Counted from the stretch's first letter, positions 45,877 through 56,530 are shown. The stretch: DNA of 64,000 nucleotides from Petrotoga mexicana DSM 14811 (GCF_002895565.1 NZ_AZRN01000023.1:34552-98551), one strand, 5' to 3'. Notes: a model not told the origin generated them from the letters alone. Numbers and translations are program-made.

Positions 45877-46866
45877 GTGAAAAAGGTAGGTATTTTGTTT
45901 CTATTTTTATTTTTGGCTTTAGGAGTATTTTCACAGTCTTTTAAGGATGTTCCCATCAATCATTGGGCATATGACGCAGTTGAAAGGCTTTCTGGTATTG
46001 GCATAATTGAAGGATACCCCGATGGTACTTTTAAAGGATTAGAAAACATGAACAGGTATCAACTGACTGTCGCTTTGTCCAGAACGATTGATTACGTAGA
46101 ACAAAGTATGGTTGAACCTTTAGCCCAAGATTTAGCAAATCTGGAAAAGACTGTAAGTAGTTTATCTGTACCACAAGGGGTTTCATCATCAGAATTACAA
46201 CAACTTCAAACAAAATTAAACTCTTTTACAAGTGATCTTTCTAGTCTTCAGAGTTCCGTTTCGAGGTTGGATAGTTCGGTGAAGGAACTACAGAATTCTT
46301 ATGAGTTGCTTGGTTATGCCACCACAAAGATAGATGAATTAGAGAGAAAGGTCAACGCCATATCCGTGCCTGTTGTAAGCGAAACTGACATTAGAAGCTT
46401 AGATAGCAGAGTAACCAATTTGGAAAACACTGTTGAAAGTCTGGATAATAATTATCAAAATCTTTCTCAAACGGTTGCTAATAACAATCAAGAAATAAAG
46501 TCGTTAAAAAATTCAGTCGGTACTTTACAAAACTCTTTTTCTAGTATCAATCAAGATATGGAGAAATTGAACGCTTTAACTGCTAACTTGAATTCGAAGA
46601 TAGATTCTAAAGTTGATAAAACTGAGTTGACCTCGTTAAAGAATACTACTGACGAATTAAGTATTCAATTAAATAGTAATACCCAATCTATTACTGAATT
46701 GTCACAAAATTTGCAAACCGTTCAAAGTAGTGTCGACCAGCTATCTCAAGAGGTTACTGAGGTAAAACAAACAGCTGAGGGTGCTGGAGGAGTGAACTTC
46801 TTAGATATTATTATCTCGGTGGTAATTTCTGCAGGTTTATCTTTTGCTATAGTGAACTTTATGTAA
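45877..46866 (+). CDS. SLH-domain coiled-coil envelope anchor (Omp-alpha type)
   Basis: This secreted, rod-like envelope protein has 329 residues: a signal peptide (about 1-20, VGILFLFLFLALGVFSQ), one SLH domain (KDVPINHWAYDAVERLSGIG, then EGYPDGTFKGLENMNRYQLT), a long heptad-rich coiled coil (about 85-300), and a C-terminal hydrophobic segment (FLDIIISVVISAGLSFAIVN). This architecture matches Omp-alpha of Thermotoga, which links the outer sheath (toga) to the cell wall. The start is GTG, 8 nt after AGGAGG; an earlier in-frame GTG overlaps that site. It is a single-gene unit ending at a strong terminator. Confidence 0.87.
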   Translation: MKKVGILFLFLFLALGVFSQSFKDVPINHWAYDAVERLSGIGIIEGYPDGTFKGLENMNRYQLTVALSRTIDYVEQSMVEPLAQDLANLEKTVSSLSVPQGVSSSELQQLQTKLNSFTSDLSSLQSSVSRLDSSVKELQNSYELLGYATTKIDELERKVNAISVPVVSETDIRSLDSRVTNLENTVESLDNNYQNLSQTVANNNQEIKSLKNSVGTLQNSFSSINQDMEKLNALTANLNSKIDSKVDKTELTSLKNTTDELSIQLNSNTQSITELSQNLQTVQSSVDQLSQEVTEVKQTAEGAGGVNFLDIIISVVISAGLSFAIVNFM

Positions 46867-46881
46867 CAATGACCTTGATAT

Positions 46882-46919
46882 AAAAAAACCGCTGGTTTTT
46901 TCGTGACCAGCGGTTTTTT
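46882..46919. terminator. Bidirectional intrinsic terminator
   Basis: CCGCTGG and CCAGCGG pair (46889-46895 with 46907-46913), flanked by A7 on the left and T6 on the right, so the hairpin can end transcription from both sides. It separates the convergent SLH-protein and DUF47 genes and abuts the DUF47 stop codon. Confidence 0.9.
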
Positions 46920-47572
46920 CATTTAATGTTCCTTTTTAAGACTATAATTTCTAATTTATCAGACGCATCTTCAGCCTTATCAGCTATATCTCCTATTTGT
47001 AAAAAAAGATCTTTTAACTGCAATTTTTCGCATAACTCAAGGTTATTTATTTCAAACAATCTTCTTAGCATATCTTTCTCTAAGATATCTTCTTCATGTT
47101 CATGTAATTCAACTTTTTGAATATATTCACCACTTTTTTCTATATTTTCGAATACGTTTTCTATAGATTTTTTCAAGAACTTATAAGTTTTTTTTACCAA
47201 TCGACTTTGTTCTAAGAAATCTGCTTTAAAGTCCTCAGGTATTTTAGGTTTTTGAAAAGCTAAGATTTCTGAAACGGTTTGGATTTTATTCATAACCTTA
47301 TCAACAGCTTCTATTAATTCTAAAAGCTCACCTCTGAAATTTGGTAAAAAAGCTCCTTGATACATTTCACTTTCGGTTTTTCTTCTTAATGTATCAGCTT
47401 CGCTTTCTATATTAGATATTTGTTTTGATAATTCTACAGATTTTTCAATATCGTCGGTTACATATAATTCTACTGATTCTGTGAGTAAGTTTACTCCTTC
47501 TTCAACTTTTTCTAAATGTTTAGAAAAAAGTTTTATTACTTTCTCTTCCTTTTTTCCAAAAAAAAGTTTCAT
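46919..47572 (-). CDS. DUF47 / PhoU-like regulatory protein
   Basis: This is a helical cytoplasmic protein of the DUF47 (TIGR00153) family, related to PhoU. Such proteins usually accompany PiT phosphate permeases, but no permease gene is adjacent here. The N-terminus MKLFFGKKEEKVIKLF is typical, and the rest is a long-helix bundle. I start at the ATG 6 nt after GAGGGGG, giving 217 or 218 residues; the longer frame includes that site. A phosphate-linked role is inferred from family only. Confidence 0.8.
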   Translation of the reverse strand: MKLFFGKKEEKVIKLFSKHLEKVEEGVNLLTESVELYVTDDIEKSVELSKQISNIESEADTLRRKTESEMYQGAFLPNFRGELLELIEAVDKVMNKIQTVSEILAFQKPKIPEDFKADFLEQSRLVKKTYKFLKKSIENVFENIEKSGEYIQKVELHEHEEDILEKDMLRRLFEINNLELCEKLQLKDLFLQIGDIADKAEDASDKLEIIVLKRNIK

Positions 47573-47606
47573 GGTGTACCCCCTCACATAACTTAAAAGA
47601 GCATCT

Positions 47607-47652
47607 TTAGAATTTTAAAAACTTCTTTTTGTATCCCTTCGCTATACAGCCC
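47607..47652. repeat. Diverged copy of the dispersed intergenic repeat
   Basis: TTAGAATTTTAAAAACTTCT followed by TTTTGTATCCCTTCGC and ACAGCCC lines up by eye with the element at 63785-63844 (TTAGAAACTCTAAAACTTG, then a GCGCCCCTTCGCCCC core). It lies between the DUF47 gene and ileS and keeps the CCCTTCGC centre. Confidence 0.4.
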
Positions 47653-47662
47653 ATCCTAGGAT

Positions 47663-50422
47663 TTATGCATTTATTTCTTCTTTTAATACTCTTGCGCATC
47701 TTGGACAAACACCCGGAAATTCAGGATCTTTGCCCGTATTAGGATCTACTTTCCAACATCTTTCACATTTTTCCCCTTCCGCTTTGGTAACTTTAATTGT
47801 ACCGTACCTACCCTCAAATCCTTCATCGACATTACCAAATTCAAATTGAGATACTATAAATAGATCGGCAATCCAGTTGTTATCGTATTGAGATAGAATT
47901 TGCTTTAAAGCATCATCTTTGAGATTAACGATAATTTTAGCCTCTAGAGAGTTTCCTAAAAATTTTTCTTTTCTTTTTTCTTCAAGCGCTTTTAAAACAT
48001 CCTCTCTCAAAGCAAAAATTTTATTCCACTTTTCTTCTAACTGTTGACTGAGATAATTTTCTTTGTATTCGGGCCATAGTTCAGCGAATATGGTTTCATA
48101 TTTGTTTGAATAATTGAGATGATCGTAAACTTCTTCTGCTGTAAAAGGTAATATGGGTGAAATCATCTTATTTAAAGCTACGGCAGTTTCATATAAAACG
48201 GTTTGAGCTGATCTTCTGAGTTTAGATTTTTTCCCTTCTACATATATCCTATCTTTTATTATATCCAGGTAAGTAGAACTCATATCTATAGTGCAAAAGT
48301 TGTTTATCAGATAATGTACCTTGTAAAACTCATAATTGTCATAGGCTTTGGTGACATTTTTTATCAAATTATGTAACTTCATCATCGCCCATTGGTCTAT
48401 TTCTAACATTTCTTCATAAGCGACAGAATCTTCATCAGGGTTAAAATCATTTATATTACCAAGCAAAAATCTTATAGTATTTCTAAGTTTACGGTAGGTT
48501 TCAACCTGTTGTTCTAAGATATTGTAAGATATTTTTATATCCATTCTGTAATCCGCTGATGCAACCCATAATCTTAATATATCCGCTCCATATTTGTTGA
48601 TAATGTCTTTTGGATTGACTACGTTCCCCAAGGATTTAGACATTTTCTTTCCTTCTTCGTCTTTTATAAAGCCATGAGTCAAAACAGATTCATAAGGGGC
48701 TATTCCATGTTTTGCAACAGATAAGAATATAGAACTTTGGAACCACCCTCGATGTTGATCGCTTCCTTCCAAATATAAGTCTACAGGGAATTTTTTTAAT
48801 TCTTTGCGTGAATTTGCAACCGCTTCAAAAGATGATCCAGAATCGATCCAAACGTCTAAAATATCTTCTTCCTTTTGGAAGGCCGAACCGCCACATTTAG
48901 GACACGTGTAACCATCCGGTAAAAGTTCTTTCGTTTCTTTTTCGAACCACGCATTACTCCCTTCTTTTTTTATAATTTCGATAACGTGGTCTAAAATTTT
49001 GGTATCTAAAATTGCTTCACCACAATCCTTACATTTAATAGCTGGTATTGGGATGCCCCATGCACGTTGTCTTGAAATTACCCAGTCAGGTCTCTCTCTC
49101 ACCATAGAGGATATTCTATTTTCTCCCCACTTGGGTATCCAATTTACTTTTTTTATCTCTTCTAATACCTTTTCACGGTAGTTATTTTTTTCAAGGTCTA
49201 TAAACCATTGAGGAGTGGCTCTAAAGATAACAGGGTTTTTACAACGCCAACAATGTGGATAGGAATGAGTTATCTTTCCTGATTGAACGAGAAATCCATT
49301 TTCTTTTAGATCTTTGATAATTTCTTTGTTCGCTTCCCAAATTTTCATCCCTTTATATTTTCCAGCTTCATCCGTGAAATATCCTTGGCTATCTACAGGA
49401 GATATTACCTGAAGATTGTACTTTGTACCTGTTATATAATCTTCCATACCGTGCCCTGGTGCAGTGTGAACACATCCAGTACCTTCTTCTAAAGTTACGT
49501 AATCTGCAAGTACCAAAAGGCTGTCTCTATCAATAAAAGGATGTCTAGCTTTTTTCCCGTCTAATGTTGATCCTTTAAACGTATCGATGATTTTATAATC
49601 ATCTATACCGGCTTCTTTCATGGTTTTATCAACCAATTCTTTAGCCATTATCCAATATTCGTTTCCAACTTCCACTTTTGCGTAATCAAAATTAGGGTGC
49701 ACAGCAATAGCTACGTTTGCTGGTAAAGTCCAAGGTGTTGTCGTCCAGATGATCACGTGTGTATTATTTTCTCCAACTAGAGGGAACTTTACATAAATTG
49801 AATCCGATGTATGATCGTGATATTCAACTTCTGCTTCTGCTAAAGCGGTTTGACATTCTGGACACCAATATATCGGTTTAGTGCCCCTGTAGATGTTGCC
49901 AGCGTCAACTAAAGTACGAACGATCTCTAAAACCTTGGCTTCATATTCGGGATTTAAAGTTAAATAGGGTTTATCCCAAAAACCTATTACCCCTAACCTT
50001 TTAAAGCTTTCACGTTGAACGTCTACGAACTTCAAAGCATAATCTTCACATAGTTTTCGAATTTCTGACTTATTCAAAGTATTCGCCTTATCTCCAAGTT
50101 TAGTAGTTACATTATGTTCTATTGGAAGACCATGTGTGTCCCATCCAGGAACATAAGGTGCATCAAGACCTCTCAATGTTTTGTATTTCAAAACTATATC
50201 TTTTAAAACTTTATTAAGAGCGGTTCCCATATGAATGTCTCCATTGGCATACGGTGGACCATCATGTAAAACAAATTTTTTTCTCCCTATTCTTTTGTCT
50301 CTGAGATAGTAAGCAATATTTAAATCATCCCATTTTCGAAGGATCTGAGGCTCCTTTTCTTTCAGATTTGCCTTCATCTTGAATGATGTCTTTGGAAGAT
50401 TGATTGTATCTTTGTAATCCAA
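47663..50422 (-). CDS. ileS: Isoleucyl-tRNA synthetase
   Basis: This class Ia synthetase charges tRNA-Ile and has the editing domain. The HIGH-type motif is [16 protein letters not shown] occurs in [11 protein letters not shown], and the C-terminal zinc site is formed by CERCWK and CPRCARVL, as in bacterial enzymes. The start is a TTG 8 nt after GGAGG, giving [12 protein letters not shown], the usual family N-terminus, and 919 residues; a GTG three codons earlier touches the ribosome-binding site. It follows the response regulator gene by 22 nt. No T-box leader was seen. Confidence 0.96.
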   Translation of the reverse strand: MDYKDTINLPKTSFKMKANLKEKEPQILRKWDDLNIAYYLRDKRIGRKKFVLHDGPPYANGDIHMGTALNKVLKDIVLKYKTLRGLDAPYVPGWDTHGLPIEHNVTTKLGDKANTLNKSEIRKLCEDYALKFVDVQRESFKRLGVIGFWDKPYLTLNPEYEAKVLEIVRTLVDAGNIYRGTKPIYWCPECQTALAEAEVEYHDHTSDSIYVKFPLVGENNTHVIIWTTTPWTLPANVAIAVHPNFDYAKVEVGNEYWIMAKELVDKTMKEAGIDDYKIIDTFKGSTLDGKKARHPFIDRDSLLVLADYVTLEEGTGCVHTAPGHGMEDYITGTKYNLQVISPVDSQGYFTDEAGKYKGMKIWEANKEIIKDLKENGFLVQSGKITHSYPHCWRCKNPVIFRATPQWFIDLEKNNYREKVLEEIKKVNWIPKWGENRISSMVRERPDWVISRQRAWGIPIPAIKCKDCGEAILDTKILDHVIEIIKKEGSNAWFEKETKELLPDGYTCPKCGGSAFQKEEDILDVWIDSGSSFEAVANSRKELKKFPVDLYLEGSDQHRGWFQSSIFLSVAKHGIAPYESVLTHGFIKDEEGKKMSKSLGNVVNPKDIINKYGADILRLWVASADYRMDIKISYNILEQQVETYRKLRNTIRFLLGNINDFNPDEDSVAYEEMLEIDQWAMMKLHNLIKNVTKAYDNYEFYKVHYLINNFCTIDMSSTYLDIIKDRIYVEGKKSKLRRSAQTVLYETAVALNKMISPILPFTAEEVYDHLNYSNKYETIFAELWPEYKENYLSQQLEEKWNKIFALREDVLKALEEKRKEKFLGNSLEAKIIVNLKDDALKQILSQYDNNWIADLFIVSQFEFGNVDEGFEGRYGTIKVTKAEGEKCERCWKVDPNTGKDPEFPGVCPRCARVLKEEINA

Positions 50423-50444
50423 AACGCGCACCTCCGATAAAATA

Positions 50445-50804
50445 TTATTGAATTTTTAAGAGATTTTCGATAGTATCTTTTATTTCTGTTAAATCCATTG
50501 ATTTTACAACGTAAGCATCTGCTGCCCATGATGCCATCTCACTTTTATAATGTGAGTAGGCTGTGAGAAATATTATTTTTTTGTTTGGGTACCTTTTTCT
50601 GATTTCACTTGCGAGTTCTAAACCATTTACATCGGGCATTTCGATATCGGTGCATATGATATCTATATCTTTATCGCTTTCTAATGTTTCCAGTGCATCT
50701 TTTGCATTGCTTACCGCAATAACTTCATAACCAGATTCTTCCAATTCTTCTTTTATTAAAGTTCTTATGTTCTCTTCATCATCTACTATTAGTACTTTAG
50801 ACAA
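50445..50804 (-). CDS. Single-domain response regulator (CheY-like)
   Basis: This is a 119-residue receiver domain with no output domain. The acidic pocket is DDEE (residues 8-11), the phosphoacceptor is the aspartate in [11 protein letters not shown] near residue 52, the conserved Thr/Ser is in FLTAYS, and the lysine is in YVVKS. It is separated by 211 nt from a large histidine kinase on the same strand, its probable partner. It may pass signal to another protein rather than to DNA. Confidence 0.93.
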   Translation of the reverse strand: MSKVLIVDDEENIRTLIKEELEESGYEVIAVSNAKDALETLESDKDIDIICTDIEMPDVNGLELASEIRKRYPNKKIIFLTAYSHYKSEMASWAADAYVVKSMDLTEIKDTIENLLKIQ

Positions 50805-50835
50805 CTTAACCCCTCCTAGAAAATTTTATCTTTTC

Positions 50836-50993
50836 CCTCACACCGTCCAGATGGGTGGGTGAGGGCTTCGCCCTGTAACCTTTTAAAAATTTAAATTTAA
50901 TTTTTGAAAATTACCCTATTTTTAAAGTGTCCATGTTAGTAATATCGAATCCGATTTAGTACCCCTTTGCCCCGCCTCCCACAATTGGCCCTT
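50836..50993. repeat. Hairpin-rich intercistronic region with a dispersed-repeat copy
   Basis: Between the kinase and regulator genes, CCCTCAC (50836-50842) can pair with GTGAGGG (50860-50866), and AGGGC-TTC-GCCCT (50863-50875) forms an alternative stem sharing bases with the first. Further on, TTTAGTACCCCTTTGCCCCG (from 50955) and the following CAATTGGCCCTTAG resemble the repeat copy at 63411-63475. The two stems exclude each other. Confidence 0.5.
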
Positions 50994-51015
50994 AGTGTCT
51001 AAATTATATAATAAT

Positions 51016-53772
51016 TTAGTTATTACCTGTTGGAATTTCAAATCTGAAAGAAGTTTCAGTATCGTCAGATTTTACCAAATAAATTTTACCTTTGTGTTCT
51101 TCTTCTATTATTTTTTTACAAATAGCTAAACCAAGTCCTGTACCATTACTCTTTGTTGTAAGGAAGGGAGTGAATAGTTTTTCCTTAATTTCTGGTGGTA
51201 TGGGTGGTCCATCATTGGTTATTTCGAAAAAAACTCTATTTTCATCAGTAAATCCAACTTTTATATCAATTTTTCCATTATTATTAACACTCTCTAAAGC
51301 GTTTTTTATTAAATTCAACAATACTTGTTTTATTTTATCTTTATCTACTTTTATTACGATCTCTTCCTTTAACCAATCAGTATTCACCATAACGTGTTTT
51401 TGTTGTATAAAATCTTCATACATCAACATTATTTCGCGTATGATTTCTATTAAATTGACTTCTTCAATCTGGTTAATTTTACCTCCTCTAGAGTATTCTA
51501 AGATTTCATTTACTATATGTTCGAGCCTAGAGAGTTCTTTTTTAATAATTTGAGTGTATTTTTGAATATCATCCATTTTATTCATTTTAGATATTCTGTT
51601 TAAAAATCCGCCGATAACCGTAATAGGATTTCTCACTTCATGAGCTATTCTAGCGGTCATTTCTCCCATGGCAGCAAGTCTTTCTCGCTTTTCCATTTCT
51701 TTTTGAAGGTTGTACAGTTCAGTCACATCATCAAAAACAATTATAACACCTTCGATAACTCCTAAATCTTCATTTCTCAAAGGAGATAATTGAATATCAA
51801 AAATTTTCTTTGTATTGGAAAGTTTTACTTCATAATTTTTTAATTTGATATTATTTCTAGTTTCATAAATGGTTTTAATTTTTTCAATTATTTCTTCCCC
51901 TATTATATCTGTTATACCTTGAATAGCTGTTCCGATCATGGTTTCTCTTGGTCTGGAGAAAAAATTTTCTGCTTTTCTGTTCCATTCGTTTATTTTTCCA
52001 TTTCTATCAACCACAACAATTGCGACAGCTAAATTTTGTAAGATATTGTCTTTAAACCTCCTATAGTAATCCATCAAATCTTTCTGTTCTTCTAATCGCA
52101 ACGTTTTTTCTTTTAATTCTTGATAATTTTCTATCATTTCTAAAGCTAATCCCATATTATCTTTAAATAATTTTACAATTTCAATTTCTATACTGGTGAT
52201 GGGTTTTTTGTTTATTTTGTTATCGACTATAACTACACCCTTAGTTTCAACCATCCCAGCAACTGGAAAAATTAGAAACTCATTTATTTTAACTATATCG
52301 TATATATCTTCTAAATCTTCCCATTTAATTTCCAACATTTGTGGAACAATATGTAACACCTGCTTTTTTTCAACTACTCTTTCTAAAATAGGGTGTCCTT
52401 TATATGCTAAAACTTTGTTTTGCAAACTAAGAATTAGTTTGTTATTTGTGGGTATTTTTATGGCTTCCTCTTTGAAGTATTGAACAACGTTTCCGTATTT
52501 TAAAGCCCTAATGTTAGCTTCTTTCCAGATTTCGTTAGCATCTTCTTCTGCATCGGGACCAATCCATATTTTTGGCACAAGGAAACCCCGAACCTTATCT
52601 TTTTCCAAATACAGAGCTCTGTTGAACCTAAGCCCTCTTCCGGAAGTTAATCCTAAAAGCATTATTTTTATTGCTAAATTTTTATCGTAAACAGATCTCA
52701 CGGCTTGAGATATCTTGTCTAATGCATTTAGCATATCTAAGTGTTCTTTTTGTTTTTCGATAAGTTGTTCATAATTCTTTTTCAATTCAGTCAATTTACT
52801 GACTTCATTTTGAAGTTTGTTGTATAAATTGATTCTGTGAATAGAAAAAGCTAATCTTTTAGCTGTATCTGAAAAAACATGGAAATCTGCCTCATCAAAA
52901 TTTTTGTATGTTCTAAAGGAGTATCCTTCTTCTCTGTTATAAGCACTTAAAACACCATATAATTCATTATTTTGTTCTATAATAGAATAAATAGAAGATT
53001 TGAGATCGACATCAAAAGGGATAAAATAATTTTGAAAGTTTTCTCGTCCAACAACCATAAAGCTTCTTCTTTCTTTTATGGCTTTTCCCTCAAGAGTATT
53101 TTCTAAAGGAATCTCTTTATTTAAGATTGAGTTTTCATCTATTCCAAGAACGTATTTGATTTCAAGTGTATCTCCTTGAAGTTCCCAGAAAACTATGCTT
53201 TCTGCATGGAGTGAATCTTTTAGGAGTTTCAATACATTTTTGATTATTACATCTTTTTGTGTAATTTCTTCTATAATGTCGGTGAGTTTTTCCATTAAAA
53301 CTACTTTGTCTTTCAAATCCTTGATTTTTAGTTTTTCTATAATCAAGTTAATCAAAACCACGTAATAAAAAAATTGTTGGTCGAAAGTATCTTTGTCGAT
53401 TTGATTATCAAATAATCCAACGGCTCCGATTAAAGTCTCTTCCGAAAAAATCGGATATAAAAATATTTCTTTTTTATCGTTGCTGTCTGAACTTACCTTT
53501 AAAGTATCATCCTGTAGATTAACCGAAAGAATTTCATTTGAGAAAATTTTGTTTTTTAACTCTTCGACTCCACGTATATATATTTTTACATTTTCAAACT
53601 TGTCTATTGTAGAAGCTAAAGCTTTAAAAACCTCTCTGCTTGATTGATAGATAAACATAATATTGTCTTTCCCAATTGATTCTTTCAATTGGAAGGATAC
53701 TTCTTTAAAAACTGATTTTAAAATATTTTGAGGATCATCATTGTATATAATATTTAAAATATCATTCATCAT
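51016..53772 (-). CDS. Large soluble GAF/PAS sensor histidine kinase
   Basis: About 918 residues with no membrane segments. The N-terminal two-thirds contain GAF-like domains (one around LKDSLHAESIVFWEL, another around 400-580). A PAS domain follows (VAIVVVDRNGKINEWNRKAE). HisKA has the phospho-accepting histidine in RIAHEVRNPITVIGGFL, and the ATPase domain has NGPPIPPEIKEKLFTPF and GTGLGLAICKK. The start is set at MMNDILNII, 10 nt after GGAG; 38 extra in-frame residues upstream look non-coding. It is a cytosolic sensor of an unknown signal, probably paired with the CheY-like protein. Confidence 0.88.
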   Translation of the reverse strand: MMNDILNIIYNDDPQNILKSVFKEVSFQLKESIGKDNIMFIYQSSREVFKALASTIDKFENVKIYIRGVEELKNKIFSNEILSVNLQDDTLKVSSDSNDKKEIFLYPIFSEETLIGAVGLFDNQIDKDTFDQQFFYYVVLINLIIEKLKIKDLKDKVVLMEKLTDIIEEITQKDVIIKNVLKLLKDSLHAESIVFWELQGDTLEIKYVLGIDENSILNKEIPLENTLEGKAIKERRSFMVVGRENFQNYFIPFDVDLKSSIYSIIEQNNELYGVLSAYNREEGYSFRTYKNFDEADFHVFSDTAKRLAFSIHRINLYNKLQNEVSKLTELKKNYEQLIEKQKEHLDMLNALDKISQAVRSVYDKNLAIKIMLLGLTSGRGLRFNRALYLEKDKVRGFLVPKIWIGPDAEEDANEIWKEANIRALKYGNVVQYFKEEAIKIPTNNKLILSLQNKVLAYKGHPILERVVEKKQVLHIVPQMLEIKWEDLEDIYDIVKINEFLIFPVAGMVETKGVVIVDNKINKKPITSIEIEIVKLFKDNMGLALEMIENYQELKEKTLRLEEQKDLMDYYRRFKDNILQNLAVAIVVVDRNGKINEWNRKAENFFSRPRETMIGTAIQGITDIIGEEIIEKIKTIYETRNNIKLKNYEVKLSNTKKIFDIQLSPLRNEDLGVIEGVIIVFDDVTELYNLQKEMEKRERLAAMGEMTARIAHEVRNPITVIGGFLNRISKMNKMDDIQKYTQIIKKELSRLEHIVNEILEYSRGGKINQIEEVNLIEIIREIMLMYEDFIQQKHVMVNTDWLKEEIVIKVDKDKIKQVLLNLIKNALESVNNNGKIDIKVGFTDENRVFFEITNDGPPIPPEIKEKLFTPFLTTKSNGTGLGLAICKKIIEEEHKGKIYLVKSDDTETSFRFEIPTGNN

Positions 53773-53949
53773 AAATTCCACACTCCGATGTTTTATCTTT
53801 TTCGTCTTAATTATAACACTAAAATGCTTAAAAATGGGATAAAAATATATTGTGAATTTAATAACGGAATAATTGCCTAATGACAAGTTAGATATATTGG
53901 GCGATTTTATAAAAGAAAAGGAATTAAAACAGAAATTTAAAATTTTATC

Positions 53950-53979
53950 TTGACATTTTACATTGAAAAGTATTATAAT
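53950..53979 (+). promoter_or_regulatory. Sigma-70 promoter of clpC
   Basis: A perfect TTGACA and a perfect TATAAT are 18 nt apart, making this the strongest promoter visible in the window. Initiation near 53986 gives a leader of about 67 nt. No CtsR box (GGTCAAA repeats) or CIRCE element was seen. Confidence 0.85.
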
Positions 53980-54052
53980 GAAAATGGAATTAGCAAATAA
54001 AAGTTACGAGTGATAAAATATCTTATTACGTAAAATAGATGGAGGTGACACA

Positions 54053-56515
54053 ATGAGATTCAATCCGAATGATTTCACTGAAAAATCTTTAAAAGCATTT
54101 CAAGAAGCCCAGAATGTTTTAAGTTATTCGGGTGGAAATATTCTTAAACCGGAACATTTGCTGTTAGCAATTCTAAATATTGAAGATGAGAATGTGAAAA
54201 AAATTTTTCAAGGTACCAATATCAATTCAGTAAAAATCAAACTTGAAGAAGCTTTATCTGAAGAAATGGGAATTTATTACTCCATGTCTTATGGTGGACC
54301 ACAAGGTATATATCTATCAACAAGTTTAGCAAACGCTTTACAAATAGCTAAATCAGAAGCCAATAGAATGGGATTTAATAAAATTCCTTTATTAGCCCTT
54401 CTATTAGGAATTTTGTTGGAAGGTACATCTTACGCCTCCAAACTGTTGTCCGCTTATACATCAGAGGCTTTAATTAGAGAACAGTTACAAGAAATGTTAG
54501 AAAGCGGAGATGAAGAAATAGAATCAGGTACGGGAGATCCTTTGAAAAAATTTACTATTGATTTAACCAAAGAGGCTAAGAAAGGAAAGCTTACGCCTGT
54601 CATAGGAAGGGAAAAAGAAATAAATAGAATGATTGAAATATTATCCCGAAAGTCCAAAAATAATCCAGTGTTAGTTGGAGACGCTGGTGTTGGAAAAACC
54701 GCTGTAGTAGAAGGTTTAGCACAGTTGATAGTAGATGAAAATCCTCCCTCCTATCTGAAAAATAAAAAAATTTTACAATTAGACATGGCTGCATTATTGG
54801 CAGGTTCAAAATTTAGAGGTGAGTTTGAAGAAAGACTTAAATCAGTTATCGATACAGTAAAAGAAAAAAGCGATGAAATTATTCTTTTTATTGATGAACT
54901 GCACAATATAATAGGTGCAGGAGTGGCTGAAGGAAATGCAATGGATGCAGCAAATATTTTAAAACCAGCTTTAGCTAGAGGTGAAATAAAGGTTATTGGA
55001 GCAACAACGTATGAAGAATACAAAAAGTACATTGAAAAGGACAAAGCTTTAGCAAGAAGGTTTCAACCTGTGTATATACAAGAACCTACCCCTGAACAGG
55101 CAATTGAAATACTTAAAGGTCTAAAAGAAACGTACGAAAAGCATCACAAGGTTGAAATATTGGATGAAGCTTTAATTGCAGCAGTAAATCTTTCTCACAG
55201 ATATATTAATGATAGGTTTTTACCAGATAAAGCTATCGATTTGATAGACGAAGCTTGTGCTCGAGTAAAACTTAGAAACTCCGCTAAACCAGAAAAAATT
55301 CGGGAATTGGAAAAGAAAATGTCGAAACTTGAAGAAGAAATTAATCAACTAACTTTAGAGGAAAAATATGAAGAAGCATCTCAAAAAAAAGCGGAATATT
55401 TTGATCTTCAAAAGGAATTAGAAAAGGCACAAAAAGCTGCCAAACGAGTACAAAGTGAAATAAGCAATGTAGTAGATGAAGAGATAATCGCTTCTTTGGT
55501 ACAAGAATGGACCGGCATTCCTGTTACTCGGATGGTTGAAGATGAAAAGAAAAAACTTGCCAACCTTGAAAATGAAATACACAAAAGGCTTGTTGATCAG
55601 GATGAGGCGGTTAAAATTGTTGCAGACCATATTAAAAAGGCAAGAGCAGGATTGAAAGATCCTAAGAGACCAGTGGGTTCTTTCCTGTTTCTTGGGCCAA
55701 CTGGAGTAGGAAAAACAGAATTAGCTAAGACATTGGCCGAGATTTTGTTTGGAACCGAAGATGCTTTGGTCAGGATAGATATGAGTGAATACATGGAAAA
55801 ATTCAATGTTTCAAGGTTAGTGGGTGCGGCACCGGGTTATGTTGGTTACGAAGAAGGGGGACAGTTAACAGAGATAATCAGAAGAAGACCCTATTCAGTA
55901 GTGTTATTCGATGAAGTTGAAAAAGCTCATCCCGATGTATTCAATATATTATTACAGATCTTAGACGATGGAAGGTTAACAGATTCCCAAGGTAGGACGG
56001 TCAATTTCAGTAATACCATTATAATATTAACCTCTAACTTAGGTTCAGAATTCTTAAATAAGACCAAAAAAAGTGTCGGTTTTGTTGGAGAATCAGAAGA
56101 AGAATCTTATGAAAACACAAAAAATGAAATTATGAGCCAGGTAAAAATGGCATTTAGACCAGAATTTATTAACAGGTTGGACGATATTATTGTATTTAAA
56201 CCTTTGAGCATCTCTCAGATAAAGAGAATAGTTGATATAATGATTTCAAGATTAGAAGAAAGGTTAAAAGAGAAACACATAAGTATTCAAATAACTGAGG
56301 CAGCCAAAGACGTTATAGCAAAAGAAGGATTCGATCCTGTTTATGGAGCTAGACCGTTGAGAAGGGTTATAGAAAGAAAAATCGAATCAACTTTGGCAAA
56401 TATGATCATCGAAGATACTATAAAAGAAGGAGATACGGTCATAGTTGACTCAAAAGATGGTGAAAATTTAGAAATAAGAAAAGCTGCTGGAGAATTATTA
56501 AAAAAGCGGGATTAA
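54053..56515 (+). CDS. clpC: ATP-dependent Clp protease ATPase subunit ClpC
   Basis: This HSP100 unfoldase has 820 residues: Clp-N repeats (about 1-145), a first AAA+ domain (Walker A GDAGVGKTAVVEG), a short coiled M-domain with a UVR-like stretch (LTLEEKYEEASQKKAEYFDL), and a second AAA+ domain (GPTGVGKTELAKTLA). The short middle domain separates it from ClpB. KSVGFVG supplies the hydrophobic-Gly-Phe loop used to dock onto ClpP. It stands alone, without the ctsR-mcsA-mcsB operon of Bacillota. Its stop codon lies in the loop of the terminator hairpin. Confidence 0.92.
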   Translation: MRFNPNDFTEKSLKAFQEAQNVLSYSGGNILKPEHLLLAILNIEDENVKKIFQGTNINSVKIKLEEALSEEMGIYYSMSYGGPQGIYLSTSLANALQIAKSEANRMGFNKIPLLALLLGILLEGTSYASKLLSAYTSEALIREQLQEMLESGDEEIESGTGDPLKKFTIDLTKEAKKGKLTPVIGREKEINRMIEILSRKSKNNPVLVGDAGVGKTAVVEGLAQLIVDENPPSYLKNKKILQLDMAALLAGSKFRGEFEERLKSVIDTVKEKSDEIILFIDELHNIIGAGVAEGNAMDAANILKPALARGEIKVIGATTYEEYKKYIEKDKALARRFQPVYIQEPTPEQAIEILKGLKETYEKHHKVEILDEALIAAVNLSHRYINDRFLPDKAIDLIDEACARVKLRNSAKPEKIRELEKKMSKLEEEINQLTLEEKYEEASQKKAEYFDLQKELEKAQKAAKRVQSEISNVVDEEIIASLVQEWTGIPVTRMVEDEKKKLANLENEIHKRLVDQDEAVKIVADHIKKARAGLKDPKRPVGSFLFLGPTGVGKTELAKTLAEILFGTEDALVRIDMSEYMEKFNVSRLVGAAPGYVGYEEGGQLTEIIRRRPYSVVLFDEVEKAHPDVFNILLQILDDGRLTDSQGRTVNFSNTIIILTSNLGSEFLNKTKKSVGFVGESEEESYENTKNEIMSQVKMAFRPEFINRLDDIIVFKPLSISQIKRIVDIMISRLEERLKEKHISIQITEAAKDVIAKEGFDPVYGARPLRRVIERKIESTLANMIIEDTIKEGDTVIVDSKDGENLEIRKAAGELLKKRD

Positions 56516-56530
56516 TATCCCGCCTTTTTT
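56506..56530. terminator. Bidirectional terminator shared by clpC and rubredoxin genes
   Basis: GCGGGAT (56506-56512) pairs with ATCCCGC (56517-56523) around TAAT, with T6 to the right and an A-run to the left. The clpC stop TAA (56513-56515) is within the loop, and the rubredoxin stop lies at the right edge, so both convergent genes end inside one hairpin. Confidence 0.88.

Noticed and set aside
50821..50880. tRNA-like GC-rich stem region
   Set aside because: No acceptor stem, T-loop GTTC consensus or anticodon arm. Simple hairpins and a repeat copy account for it.
51092..51553. 153-codon plus-strand frame
   Set aside because: It lies opposite the HisKA/ATPase region of the histidine kinase, is rich in Ser, Ile and Phe, and has no start signal.
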